Shown: piece by piece, positions 20,716 through 28,553 of the stretch
Numbering within the stretch: position 1 is the first letter of the stretch
How the letters are laid out: every line of letters starts with the position of its first letter
Assembly: GCF_036375055.1 (NCBI RefSeq)
Contig: NZ_DASUSQ010000094.1
Location: forward strand, 61,214 to 125,213
DNA length: 64,000 nucleotides
Source of the DNA: Umezawaea sp036375055
GTDB lineage: Bacteria > Actinomycetota > Actinomycetes > Mycobacteriales > Pseudonocardiaceae
Direction of reading: 5' to 3'
Translations under genes and position numbers: made by a program
The notes under the pieces: generated by a model
What the model saw: only the letters and a program-made list of their open reading frames with translations
What the model was told of the DNA's origin: nothing
Databases searched by the model: none

Positions 20716-21509
20716 GCCACGGTCTCCAGCCAGGTCCGGAAGGACTCGCGGTCCTTGCTGATGGTGTCCCAGCGCTGGTAGTAGTCGTTGTCGCGGGTCG
20801 AGTAGTCGTGGGCGTAGGACGGGTGGGCGCCGCCGGGCACCTCGGCCACGTAGTCCACGACCCAGGACGGGAGGACGACCGCGCCCGGTCGGGGTTCCAG
20901 CTCGTCGACCACCTCCTCCACGGTGACCAGCGATCTCCTCGCCGCCAGGACCGCTTCCTTCTGCACGCCGGTGATGCCCCAGAGCTGGACGTTGCCCCTG
21001 CGGTCCGCCCGCTGCGCGTGGATCACGGCGGAGTCGAGGTCCAGCGCCGGGACGGCGGTGAGGACCTCCCCGGTGAACGGGCAGGTGATGGGGGCGATGG
21101 TGTCGGTCTGCTTCGGCAGGTCGGTGCCCACGTAGCCGCGCAGGACGGCGAACGGGAGGCCCGACGCGGCGGCCACGTACCTGTTGGCCATGCCCGCGTG
21201 GCTGTGCTCCTCGATCTCCAGCGCGTTCGGCCAGCCGTTCTGGACGGCGTCGCGGAAGCGGTGCAGGGAGCCGACGCCGGGGTTGCCTCCCCAGGAGAAG
21301 ACGAGCTTGCGGGCGCAGCCCGCGCCGATGAGCTGGTCGTAGATGACGTCCGGGGTCATGCGCACGAGGGTGAGGTCGCGCTTGCGCTGGCGGATCACCT
21401 CGTGGCCCGCCGCGAAGGGGATCAGGTGGGTGAAGCCCTCGAAGGCGACCGTGTCCCCGTCGTGGACCACCTGGGAGACGGCCTGCGCCAGGGGCGCGAT
21501 GGTTGCCAT
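20712..21509 (-). CDS. pcaI: 3-oxoadipate CoA-transferase subunit A
   Basis: Alpha subunit of the CoA-transferase, 265 aa, which activates beta-ketoadipate using succinyl-CoA. Motifs: DGDTVAFEGFTHLIPFAAGHE and a central GNVQLWGITGVQKE segment. It is the first gene of the pca operon; ATG 21509 is preceded by GGAGGAG at 6 nt. Two imperfect palindromes lie 30-110 bp upstream and may be the IclR-type operator. Starting an actinobacterial pca operon with pcaIJ is common. Confidence 0.94.
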   Translation of the reverse strand: MATIAPLAQAVSQVVHDGDTVAFEGFTHLIPFAAGHEVIRQRKRDLTLVRMTPDVIYDQLIGAGCARKLVFSWGGNPGVGSLHRFRDAVQNGWPNALEIEEHSHAGMANRYVAAASGLPFAVLRGYVGTDLPKQTDTIAPITCPFTGEVLTAVPALDLDSAVIHAQRADRRGNVQLWGITGVQKEAVLAARRSLVTVEEVVDELEPRPGAVVLPSWVVDYVAEVPGGAHPSYAHDYSTRDNDYYQRWDTISKDRESFRTWLETVA

Positions 21510-21540
21510 GGGGTGCTCCTCCGTGGCGGGTGCCTTGTGT

Positions 21541-21553
21541 TCGCTGAGCGAAC
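21541..21553. promoter_or_regulatory. Palindrome upstream of the pca operon (site 1)
   Basis: TTCGCTGAGCGAA is an inverted repeat TTCGC/GCGAA around TGA, 31 bp upstream of pcaI. A related half-site (GGCGAACG) follows at about 21567. Likely operator for the IclR regulator at the end of the operon; by inference only. Confidence 0.5.
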
Positions 21554-21607
21554 TTGTATCCGTAGGGCGAACGCTACCTGGGGTCGGGTGGGGTGGCCAG
21601 TGGTGTA

Positions 21608-21620
21608 TCCGCTGAGTGGA
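21608..21620. promoter_or_regulatory. Palindrome-like copy upstream of the pca operon (site 2)
   Basis: TCCGCTGAGTGGA matches site 1 at 10 of 13 positions and lies 67 bp further upstream. Paired sites are common for IclR regulators. Confidence 0.35.
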
Positions 21621-21718
21621 AGGGTGGTTGGGGCATTTGTTGGTCGACGGGGTTGCTGGGGCGTTCCGCTTCCGGCGGTCCCGGCGGTTCCGGCGGTCCC
21701 GGCAAAGGCTGCTGCCGG

Positions 21719-21826
21719 TTCCAGCGCATACCTCTCCAGCGAGTTCCAGCGCACAGCGATGCTGTTCGTCCCAGCGCAGCGATACTGCGAGTCCCAGCGC
21801 ACACCGCTGTCTCAAGTCCCAGCGTG
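21719..21826. repeat. Five imperfect ~25-bp tandem repeats
   Basis: A core of TTCCAGCGCA or TCCCAGCGCA recurs at 21719, 21744, 21769, 21792 and 21817 (spacings 25, 25, 23, 25). On the minus strand the unit begins TGCGCTGGRAC. It is in the non-coding stretch between pcaI and the phosphatase gene; no convincing ORF uses it. The spacers are themselves similar to each other, so this is a tandem array and not CRISPR. Confidence 0.75.
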
Positions 21827-21828
21827 CT

Positions 21829-21945
21829 GTGGCCGATTTGACTTGGGGACCCCTCTTTTGAGCCTTTGATCGGGCTAAAAGGGCAGTCCGAAGGCCTACC
21901 CGATCACTAATTTTAAGGCTCAAAACCCCAAGTCAAATCGGCCAC
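21829..21945. terminator. Long interrupted inverted repeat, probable terminator or mobile remnant
   Basis: The arm GTGGCCGATTTGACTTGGGG (21829-21848) is repeated perfectly in reverse complement at 21926-21945, and TTTTGAGCC/GGCTCAAAA pair inside it. The left arm carries a 7-bp insertion. An inner pair TGATCGGG/CCCGATCA lies in the loop. It follows the phosphatase gene stop and is AT-richer than its surroundings. It may act as a terminator or be a small MITE-like element. Confidence 0.6.
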
Positions 21946-21956
21946 GTTCCGTGTCC

Positions 21957-22078
21957 GGTCGGGTTGGGTCGGGTTGGGTCGGGGTTGGGGCTGGGTCAGG
22001 TTTGGCTGGGCTGGGCTGGGCTGGGTCAGGTTTGGTTGGTTGGGCTGGGTCGGTTTGGTTGGTTGGGTTGGGCTTGCT
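21957..22078. repeat. G-tract-rich low-complexity array
   Basis: On the plus strand the segment is a run of GGGTTGGGTCGGG-like units followed by GGGCTGGGCTGGG and GGTTGGTTGGG units. Many closely spaced G-tracts of three or four give strong G-quadruplex potential. It ends 3 bp from the stop codon of the phosphatase gene, so in that gene's transcript the tract would be C-rich. Confidence 0.8.
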
Positions 22079-22080
22079 GG

Positions 22081-23550
22081 TTAGCCCGTTGGTGCTGCTT
22101 GTAGTGCCAGGAGGGTGATGTCGTCGTGTTCTGACGGGCCCAGCCAGTCGAAGACCGCTCTGCGTATCGTGTCGATCGTGGCGTCTGCTCGTTGGCCTGC
22201 GCATTCGGCCAGTACCGCTTGCAGGCGTTCTTCGCCGAAGAGTTCTTCTCGGTTCGATTCCGCTCGCGCTTCCGTTATTCCGTCGCTGTAGAGCAGCAGG
22301 GTTTCGCCTGGTTTCACCGTTGTTGTTGTTTCTTGGAAGCGGACGTCCGACAGCACGCCTACGATGCCGCCGCGTGCCACTACTTCCTCGACCGTGCCTG
22401 CCGCGTGCAGGAGCATGGGTGGGGGGTGGCCGCCTGAGGCGATCGTGAGGTTGAGGCCGCCGTCCGCCAATTGGGTCAGGGTGCCCACCACCAGGGTGGT
22501 GAAGAGCTTGCTGCCCGCCGCCACCAGTGCGGCGTTGAGCAGGTAGAGGAGTTGGGCCGGGCGTTGTTCCACCAGCAGGAGGGTGTGCAGCGACCTGCGG
22601 ACTCGACCCGAGTGGACCGCTGCTTCCAGGCCGTTTCCGCAGACGTCGCCCAGCACGAAGGTGGCGGTGCCGTCTTCTCGCAGGTGGACGTCGTAGAAGT
22701 CGCCGCCCACCTCCGTTCGCCTCGCGGCCGGGTGGTAGGCCGTTGCCAGCAGGGTGCCCGGCACGTCCGGTAGCGGTTTGGGGAGCAGGTCGGCTCGGAG
22801 CACGTCCACGACCCTGGACTGCTCGCCGTGGCGGATGGCCGTTTCCAGGGCGCGGGCGGCGTGGTCGCCGTAGCGGCGGATCGAGTCCAGTTCCACCGCG
22901 GTGAAGGGTTCGCGCGGTACTCGGCGCACGATCACCAGCGCGCCCAGTGAGGTGCCGCCCTTGATCAGCGGTACGGCGTGGGCCGAGCCCGGTTCGCCGA
23001 AGTCCACCGGGAGGTCCGGGGTGCTCTCGCCGCCGAACTCCGCGTGGGTGGTGGTGCCGTCCAGGACGTCCAGCAGGCCGGTGACCACGCCTGCCGACTG
23101 GCGGGTCGTGCGGGAGCGGACGACCTCCGTCGAGCCCTTGGCCCCGTGCCACCACTCGACCCTGCCGCGCGGGGCCGGGACGATCACGGCGCACTGGTCG
23201 CCCAGGTGGGCCAGGGCGAGTTCCACGATGGCGCGCAGGGTGTCCGCGCGGTCCGTCACCGCGGACAGGCGGTTCAGCGCCTCGTCCAGGAACGCCGCGC
23301 CCCAGGCCGAGGGCGGGTCGAGGTAGCAGGCGGTCCAGCCGTCGCCCAGCGCCTGGCGGCGGGCCGGTGCGGTCAGCGCGGTGCCGGGGAGCAGGGCCGG
23401 GTAGAGGGACCGCGCCGCGGGGTTGACCAGGACGACCGTGTCCGCTTCGTCCACGATGGCCACCGCCTCCTGGAGGCCGTCGACCAGGCGGCGCCACGCG
23501 GGCAGCGCGATTCCCGGTGCCTCCGTGTCCACACGGTGCCCCTGGGCCAT
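22081..23550 (-). CDS. PAS/GAF-SpoIIE serine phosphatase (RsbU/RsbP-like)
   Basis: PP2C-type (SpoIIE) protein phosphatase, 489 aa, of the kind that dephosphorylates STAS anti-anti-sigma factors. Order: a short PAS-like region (residues 20-60, EAVAIVDEADTVVLVNPAA), a GAF-like domain (about 95-240), then SpoIIE phosphatase (about 250-485) with VGGDFYDVHL, the metal-binding LGDVCGNGLEAA, ASGGHPPPM, LLYSDGITEAR and EHDDITLLAL motifs. No membrane segment. It is divergent from the HAMP-array kinase, with 105 bp between starts. STAS and anti-sigma genes follow within 9 kb, so a partner-switching role is likely. Confidence 0.93.
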   Translation of the reverse strand: MAQGHRVDTEAPGIALPAWRRLVDGLQEAVAIVDEADTVVLVNPAARSLYPALLPGTALTAPARRQALGDGWTACYLDPPSAWGAAFLDEALNRLSAVTDRADTLRAIVELALAHLGDQCAVIVPAPRGRVEWWHGAKGSTEVVRSRTTRQSAGVVTGLLDVLDGTTTHAEFGGESTPDLPVDFGEPGSAHAVPLIKGGTSLGALVIVRRVPREPFTAVELDSIRRYGDHAARALETAIRHGEQSRVVDVLRADLLPKPLPDVPGTLLATAYHPAARRTEVGGDFYDVHLREDGTATFVLGDVCGNGLEAAVHSGRVRRSLHTLLLVEQRPAQLLYLLNAALVAAGSKLFTTLVVGTLTQLADGGLNLTIASGGHPPPMLLHAAGTVEEVVARGGIVGVLSDVRFQETTTTVKPGETLLLYSDGITEARAESNREELFGEERLQAVLAECAGQRADATIDTIRRAVFDWLGPSEHDDITLLALQAAPTG

Positions 23551-23655
23551 CGGTTGCGCTCCTGGAGTTGGGGGACGGTGGTGGCGCGGCCTTCAACTTA
23601 TCGGACCGGCTCGTGGGAGGCTTGGGGTAGATCGCCGATTCTCGCGGAGGCTGTA

Positions 23656-26600
23656 GTGACGACGGGGCTGGACGATACCGACGTGACGGGCGACGCGGCG
23701 CTGGAGCGCGTGCTCGCCGCGATGCGGGACATGCGCGACGGCAACTTCCGCCGCAGGCTGGTGCCCGCGGGCGGTGGTGTGGCGGCGGAGCTGGCCGAGG
23801 TGTTCAACGAGATAGCCGGGCGCAACCAGTGGCTGGTGGGCGAGCTGGTGCGGGTGCGGCAGGCCGTCGGGCAGGAGGGGCGGCTGGACGAGCGGATCGC
23901 GCCCGACGACGGGCAGGCCGGGTGGGCGATGGCCGTCGAGTCGGTGAACGGGCTGCTCGAAGACCTGATGCGCCCGACGACGGAGCTGAGCCGGGTGCTC
24001 GCCGCGGTCGCGGACGGCGACCTGACGCAGCAGATCCAGGTGACCGCGCGCGGTGACCTGGCGGCGCTGGCCGAGACGTTCAACTCGATGACGGCCACCC
24101 TGCGGACGTTCGCGGGCGAGGTGACGCGCGTGGCGCGCGAGATCGGCACGGACGGGCGGCTGGGCGGGCAGGCCGAGCTGCCGGGCGTGGCGGGCATCTG
24201 GAAGGACCTGACGGACTCGGTCAACTTCATGTCCGGCAACCTCACGGCGCAGGTGCGCGACATCGCGCAGGTCGCGACGGCCGTGGCGCAGGGCGACCTG
24301 ACGCAGAAGATCACCGTGACGGTCGCGGGCGAGATGCTGGAGCTGAAGGACACCCTCAACACGATGGTGGACCAGCTCTCCTCGTTCGCGGGCGAGGTGA
24401 CGCGCGTGGCGGTCGAGGTCGGCACGGAGGGGCGGCTCGGCGGCCAGGCCCAGGTGCCCGGCGTCGGCGGCACGTGGCGCGACCTGACGGACTCGGTGAA
24501 CTTCATGGCGGGCAACCTGACCAGCCAGGTCCGCAACATCGCCCAGGTCGCCACGGCGGTGGCGCGGGGCGACCTGTCGCAGAAGATCGACGTCGACGCC
24601 CGCGGCGAGATCCTCGAACTCAAGACGACGCTCAACACGATGGTCGACCAGCTCTCCTCCTTCGCGGGCGAGGTCACGCGCGTCGCCCGCGAGGTCGGCA
24701 GCGACGGACGGCTCGGCGGTCAGGCGACGGTGCCCGGTGTCGCCGGGACGTGGCGCGACCTCACCGACTCGGTGAACTCGATGGCGGGCAACCTGACCAG
24801 CCAGGTCCGCAACATCGCCCAGGTCGCCACGGCGGTGGCGCAGGGCGACCTGTCGCAGAAGATCACGGTGAACGCCAAGGGCGAGATCCTGGAGCTGAAG
24901 ACGACCCTGAACACGATGGTCGACCAGCTCTCCTCGTTCGCCGACGAGGTGAACCGGGTCGCGCGCGAGGTCGGCACCGAGGGGCGGCTGGGTGGGCAGG
25001 CGCAGGTGCCCGGTGTCGCGGGCACGTGGAAGGCCTTGACGGACAACGTGAACTCGATGGCCGACAACCTCACGGCCCAGGTGCGCAGCATCGCCCAGGT
25101 GACGACGGCGGTCGCGGGCGGCGACCTGTCGCAGAAGATCACCGTGGACGCGCGCGGCGAGATCCTCGAACTCAAGAGCACGATCAACACGATGGTCGAC
25201 CAGCTCTCCTCGTTCGCCGACGAGGTGACGCGCGTGGCGCGCGAGGTCGGGACGGACGGGCGGCTCGGCGGGCAGGCGAAGGTGCCGGGCGTCGCGGGCA
25301 CCTGGAAGAACCTCACCGACAACGTGAACTCCATGGCGGACAACCTGTCCGGGCAGGTCCGCAACATCGCGACGGTCGCCACGGCGGTCGCGAACGGCGA
25401 CCTGTCGAAGAAGATCACCGTCGAGGCCAAGGGCGAGATCGCCGCCTTGGCCGAGACGATCAACGGGATGGTCGACACGCTGCGGTCGTTCGGCGACGAG
25501 GTGACGCGCGTGGCGCGCGAGGTCGGCACCGAGGGCATCCTCGGCGGCCAGGCCCGCGTGCCGAACGTGGCGGGCACCTGGAAGGACCTGACCGACAACG
25601 TCAACTTCATGGCGGGCAACCTGACCAACCAGGTCCGCAACATCGCCCAGGTCACCACGGCGGTGGCGCTCGGCGACCTGTCGAAGAAGATCGACGTCGA
25701 CGCGCGCGGCGAGATCCTGGAGCTGAAGACGACCATCAACACGATGGTCGACCAGCTCTCCTCGTTCGCGGGTGAGGTCACGCGCGTCGCCCGCGAGGTC
25801 GGCACGGAGGGCCGCCTCGGCGGTCAGGCCGAAGTGGACGGTGTGTCCGGCACGTGGCAGAAGCTGACCGAGAGCGTGAACCAGTTGGCCAGCAACCTGA
25901 CCACGCAGGTGCGCGCCATCGCGGCGGTGGCGACGGCGGTGACGGCGGGCGACCTGACCCGCCAGATCACCGTGGAGGCGTCCGGTGAGCTGGCGGAGCT
26001 CAAGGACAACGTCAACCAGATGATCGGCAACCTCAAGGAGACGACCCGCACCAACCAGGAGCAGGACTGGCTGAAGACGAACCTGGCCAGGCTCTCGGGG
26101 TTGATGCAGGGCCACCGCGACCTGGACGCGGTCGCGTCGCTGATCATGAGCGAGCTGACGCCGCTCGTGTCGGCGCAGCAGGGCGCGTTCTTCCTGTTCC
26201 AGCAGGAGGGTTTCGAGCTGACCGCGAGCTACGGCTACGGCAGGCCGGACGGCCGCGTGGTGCGGTTCGCGCCGGGCGAGTCGCTGGTCGGCCAGGCGGC
26301 GCTGGAGAAGAAGACCATCCTGGTGACGGGGGTGCCGCCGGGCTACCTGACCGTCTCGTCGGGACTCGGCTCGTCGACGCCCGCGAACCTGATCATCCTG
26401 CCGGTGCTGTTCCAGGGCGAGACGCTCGGCGTGATCGAGCTGGCCACGGTCAACGAGTTCACCGACGTGCACCTGGACCTGTTGGAGCAGTTGAAGGAGA
26501 ACATCGGCGTCAACGTGAACACCATGCTGGCCAACGCCCGCACGGACGCGCTGCTCGCCGAGTCGCAGCGCCTGGCGCAGGAGCTGCGGGCCGGGTCGGC

Positions 26601-27900
26601 GGAGCTGGAGGACCGGGCGAAGCAGCTGTCGTCGGCGTCGAAGTACAAGTCCGAGTTCATGGCGAACATGTCGCACGAGCTGCGGACCCCGTTGAACAGC
26701 CTGCTGATCCTGGCGAAGCTGCTGGCGGACAACCTCGACGGCAACCTCAACCCGAAGCAGGTCGAGTTCGCGCGCACGATCCACTCCTCGGGCAGCGACC
26801 TGCTCCAGCTGATCGACGACATCCTGGACCTGACGAAGGTCGAGGCCGGGCACATGCAGGTGCAGGCCGAGCCGGTGCGGGTGGCCGAGCTGGTCCGCTA
26901 CGTCGAGGCGCTGTGCCTGCCGCTCACGGCGGAGAAGGGCCTGGAGTTCCACATCAGCGTGGAGCCGGACGTGCCCGTCACGCTGCACACCGACGAGCAC
27001 CGGCTCCAGCAGATCCTGCGCAACCTGCTGTCCAACGCGGTCAAGTTCACCCACGAGGGCGGGATCGACCTGCACATCCGGCACGCGCAGCCGCAGGAGG
27101 CGCCGGACATGGCGTGGCCGCGCACGACGTCGATGCTCGCGTTCGACGTCCGCGACACCGGCATCGGCATCCCGGCCGAGAAGCTGTCGGTGATCTTCGA
27201 GGCGTTCCAGCAGGCCGACGGCACCACGAGCCGCAAGTACGGCGGCACGGGCCTCGGCCTGTCGATCAGCCGGGAGCTCTCGCAGCTGCTCAACGGCAGG
27301 CTCAACGTGCGCAGCGAACCCGGCGTCGGCAGCACGTTCACGCTGTACCTGCCGCTGACGAAGACCGGGCAGCCCGCCGAGATCCCGGCACCGCTGCCGG
27401 ACCTGACCTCGCCGTCGGTGTCGGTGACCCGCGGCAGGCCCGCGCAGGCCGCCGTGGCCACCGCGCCCGCGACGCTGGTCGCGCCGGACCCGCTGCCCGC
27501 GGCGCCGACCCGGTTCCACGGCGAGAAGGTGCTGGTCGTGGACGACGACCTGCGCAACGTGTTCGCGCTGACGAGCGTGCTGGAGCTGCACGGGCTCCAG
27601 GTGATCTACGCGGACAACGGCATCGCGGGCGTGCGGGCGCTGGAGCAGTACGACGACGTGACGCTCGTGCTGATGGACATCATGATGCCGGAGCTGGACG
27701 GCAACGCGACGATGGCCGCGATCCGCGCGATGGAGCACTACGAGGACCTGCCGGTCATCGCGGTGACCGCCAAGGCCATGAAGGGCGACCGGGAGAAGAG
27801 CCTGGCGTCGGGCGCGACGGACTACGTGACCAAGCCGGTCGACACCGACCACCTGCTGCGGCTGATCGCCTACTACCTCGGCATGGGCGAGGGGGCCTAG
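23656..27900 (+). CDS. HAMP-array hybrid histidine kinase (HAMPn-GAF-HisKA-HATPase-REC)
   Basis: Large soluble hybrid sensor kinase, 1414 aa, with no membrane helix. Residues 15 to about 800 hold a linear array of HAMP-like units repeating every 92 aa (VATAVAQGDLTQKI then GRLGGQA then TDSVNFM in each). A GAF domain follows (about 810-960), then HisKA (MANMSHELRTP, phospho-acceptor H1007), HATPase (NLLSNAVKFTHEGG, DTGIGIP, GTGLGLSIS) and a receiver domain (VLVVDDD, phospho-acceptor D1341 in LMDIMMPE, AKAMKGD, TKPVD). The architecture is that of group III osmosensor-type kinases of fungi and related bacterial proteins. GTG 23656 is supported by GGAGG 5 nt upstream. Ligand unknown; the REC output has no DNA-binding domain. 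Confidence 0.95.
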   Translation: MTTGLDDTDVTGDAALERVLAAMRDMRDGNFRRRLVPAGGGVAAELAEVFNEIAGRNQWLVGELVRVRQAVGQEGRLDERIAPDDGQAGWAMAVESVNGLLEDLMRPTTELSRVLAAVADGDLTQQIQVTARGDLAALAETFNSMTATLRTFAGEVTRVAREIGTDGRLGGQAELPGVAGIWKDLTDSVNFMSGNLTAQVRDIAQVATAVAQGDLTQKITVTVAGEMLELKDTLNTMVDQLSSFAGEVTRVAVEVGTEGRLGGQAQVPGVGGTWRDLTDSVNFMAGNLTSQVRNIAQVATAVARGDLSQKIDVDARGEILELKTTLNTMVDQLSSFAGEVTRVAREVGSDGRLGGQATVPGVAGTWRDLTDSVNSMAGNLTSQVRNIAQVATAVAQGDLSQKITVNAKGEILELKTTLNTMVDQLSSFADEVNRVAREVGTEGRLGGQAQVPGVAGTWKALTDNVNSMADNLTAQVRSIAQVTTAVAGGDLSQKITVDARGEILELKSTINTMVDQLSSFADEVTRVAREVGTDGRLGGQAKVPGVAGTWKNLTDNVNSMADNLSGQVRNIATVATAVANGDLSKKITVEAKGEIAALAETINGMVDTLRSFGDEVTRVAREVGTEGILGGQARVPNVAGTWKDLTDNVNFMAGNLTNQVRNIAQVTTAVALGDLSKKIDVDARGEILELKTTINTMVDQLSSFAGEVTRVAREVGTEGRLGGQAEVDGVSGTWQKLTESVNQLASNLTTQVRAIAAVATAVTAGDLTRQITVEASGELAELKDNVNQMIGNLKETTRTNQEQDWLKTNLARLSGLMQGHRDLDAVASLIMSELTPLVSAQQGAFFLFQQEGFELTASYGYGRPDGRVVRFAPGESLVGQAALEKKTILVTGVPPGYLTVSSGLGSSTPANLIILPVLFQGETLGVIELATVNEFTDVHLDLLEQLKENIGVNVNTMLANARTDALLAESQRLAQELRAGSAELEDRAKQLSSASKYKSEFMANMSHELRTPLNSLLILAKLLADNLDGNLNPKQVEFARTIHSSGSDLLQLIDDILDLTKVEAGHMQVQAEPVRVAELVRYVEALCLPLTAEKGLEFHISVEPDVPVTLHTDEHRLQQILRNLLSNAVKFTHEGGIDLHIRHAQPQEAPDMAWPRTTSMLAFDVRDTGIGIPAEKLSVIFEAFQQADGTTSRKYGGTGLGLSISRELSQLLNGRLNVRSEPGVGSTFTLYLPLTKTGQPAEIPAPLPDLTSPSVSVTRGRPAQAAVATAPATLVAPDPLPAAPTRFHGEKVLVVDDDLRNVFALTSVLELHGLQVIYADNGIAGVRALEQYDDVTLVLMDIMMPELDGNATMAAIRAMEHYEDLPVIAVTAKAMKGDREKSLASGATDYVTKPVDTDHLLRLIAYYLGMGEGA
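24004..25990. repeat. 276-bp in-frame repeats encoding the HAMP array
   Basis: The DNA repeats with a period of exactly 276 bp (for example the LTDSVN segment at 24205, 24481 and 24757, with the aligned positions at 25033 and 25309 also in register), about seven or eight copies with high nucleotide identity. Such identity favours copy-number change by recombination and may confuse assembly. Confidence 0.9.
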
Positions 27901-27964
27901 TGCGGTGACCGCAATCCTCACCGGGTCTCGCGCGGCTCAGGTGGATCCCCCGCCCTGAGCGGCA

Positions 27965-27984
27965 CGAACCCCGGCAGGGGTTCG
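27965..27984. terminator. Bidirectional terminator hairpin
   Basis: CGAACCCC and GGGGTTCG form a perfect 8-bp stem with a GGCA loop between the converging ends of the kinase gene and the MarR gene. Confidence 0.7.
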
Positions 27985-27990
27985 CGGCCA

Positions 27991-28461
27991 CTAGACCGCT
28001 TTGAGCGGGCCGGTGGTGGCGTCGGTGATGACCACCAGGAGCTTCGCCACGACCGGCACGAGGTCCGGCGGGACGTGGTCCAGGACGCGGCGGCGGGCGA
28101 TGGCCAGGTGAGCGGGCGCGGCTGAGGCGAGCCGGGCGCGGCCCGCCTCGGTGAGCACGGCGACGTTGCCGCGCGCGTCCGCCCCGTGCCGCTCCTTGTC
28201 GACCAGGCCGTGGGCGCGCAGGGCGTCCACGACCCTGGTGACGCGCGACGGCGTGAGCCCGATGGCCGTGGCCAGCTCCGACATGCGCAGCCGCCGGTCG
28301 GGGGCCCGGTCGAGGGTCAGCAGGGTGGCGAAGTCGGTCATGGACAGGCCGGTGGCGCGCCCCATGTCGTCCTCCAGCACCCTCGGCAGCGCGTGGACGA
28401 GCCGTCCCAGCGTCGCCCACAGCAGCATCTCGTCCGCGGCCAGCGGCTCCTCGTCGGTCAC
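27991..28461 (-). CDS. MarR family transcriptional regulator
   Basis: Winged-helix regulator, 156 aa. The DNA-binding core is MSELATAIGLTPSRVTRVVDAL followed by the wing ERHGADARGNVAVLTEAG, standard MarR spacing. It is divergent from a hydrolase/epimerase pair, with two matching palindromes in the short intergenic region. It therefore probably represses both that pair and itself, released by an unknown small molecule. GTG start at 28461. Confidence 0.92.
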   Translation of the reverse strand: MTDEEPLAADEMLLWATLGRLVHALPRVLEDDMGRATGLSMTDFATLLTLDRAPDRRLRMSELATAIGLTPSRVTRVVDALRAHGLVDKERHGADARGNVAVLTEAGRARLASAAPAHLAIARRRVLDHVPPDLVPVVAKLLVVITDATTGPLKAV

Positions 28462-28480
28462 CCGGCCATTCTGCCCTTCT

Positions 28481-28496
28481 TTGCTTGACCAGGCAA
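28481..28496. promoter_or_regulatory. MarR operator, site 1
   Basis: TTGCTTGACCAGGCAA is an imperfect palindrome 19 bp upstream of the marR-type start. Its reverse complement differs from site 2 at a single position. Confidence 0.75.
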
Positions 28497-28513
28497 AGTT
28501 TTTCGACTACTAC

Positions 28514-28529
28514 TTGCCTGGGCAAGCAA
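28514..28529. promoter_or_regulatory. MarR operator, site 2
   Basis: TTGCCTGGGCAAGCAA, inverse of site 1 with one mismatch, 33 bp away centre to centre (about three helical turns). The pair covers the divergent promoter region. Confidence 0.75.
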
Positions 28530-28553
28530 AGTTCACTGCTGGAGGAGGACGTC

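Noticed and set aside
21719..21826. CRISPR array
   Set aside because: Units are about 25 bp with a 10-bp core and spacers similar to each other, too short and not unique; no cas genes.
20808..21869. Plus-strand gene running through the pcaI upstream region
   Set aside because: The first two thirds are antisense to pcaI and the rest translates the tandem repeats; no start signal or domain.
23593..27921. 1442-codon open frame on the minus strand opposite the HAMP kinase
   Set aside because: Composition of an antisense shadow with repeated Arg/His/Leu stretches mirroring the HAMP repeats; no recognised motif and the plus strand is clearly coding.
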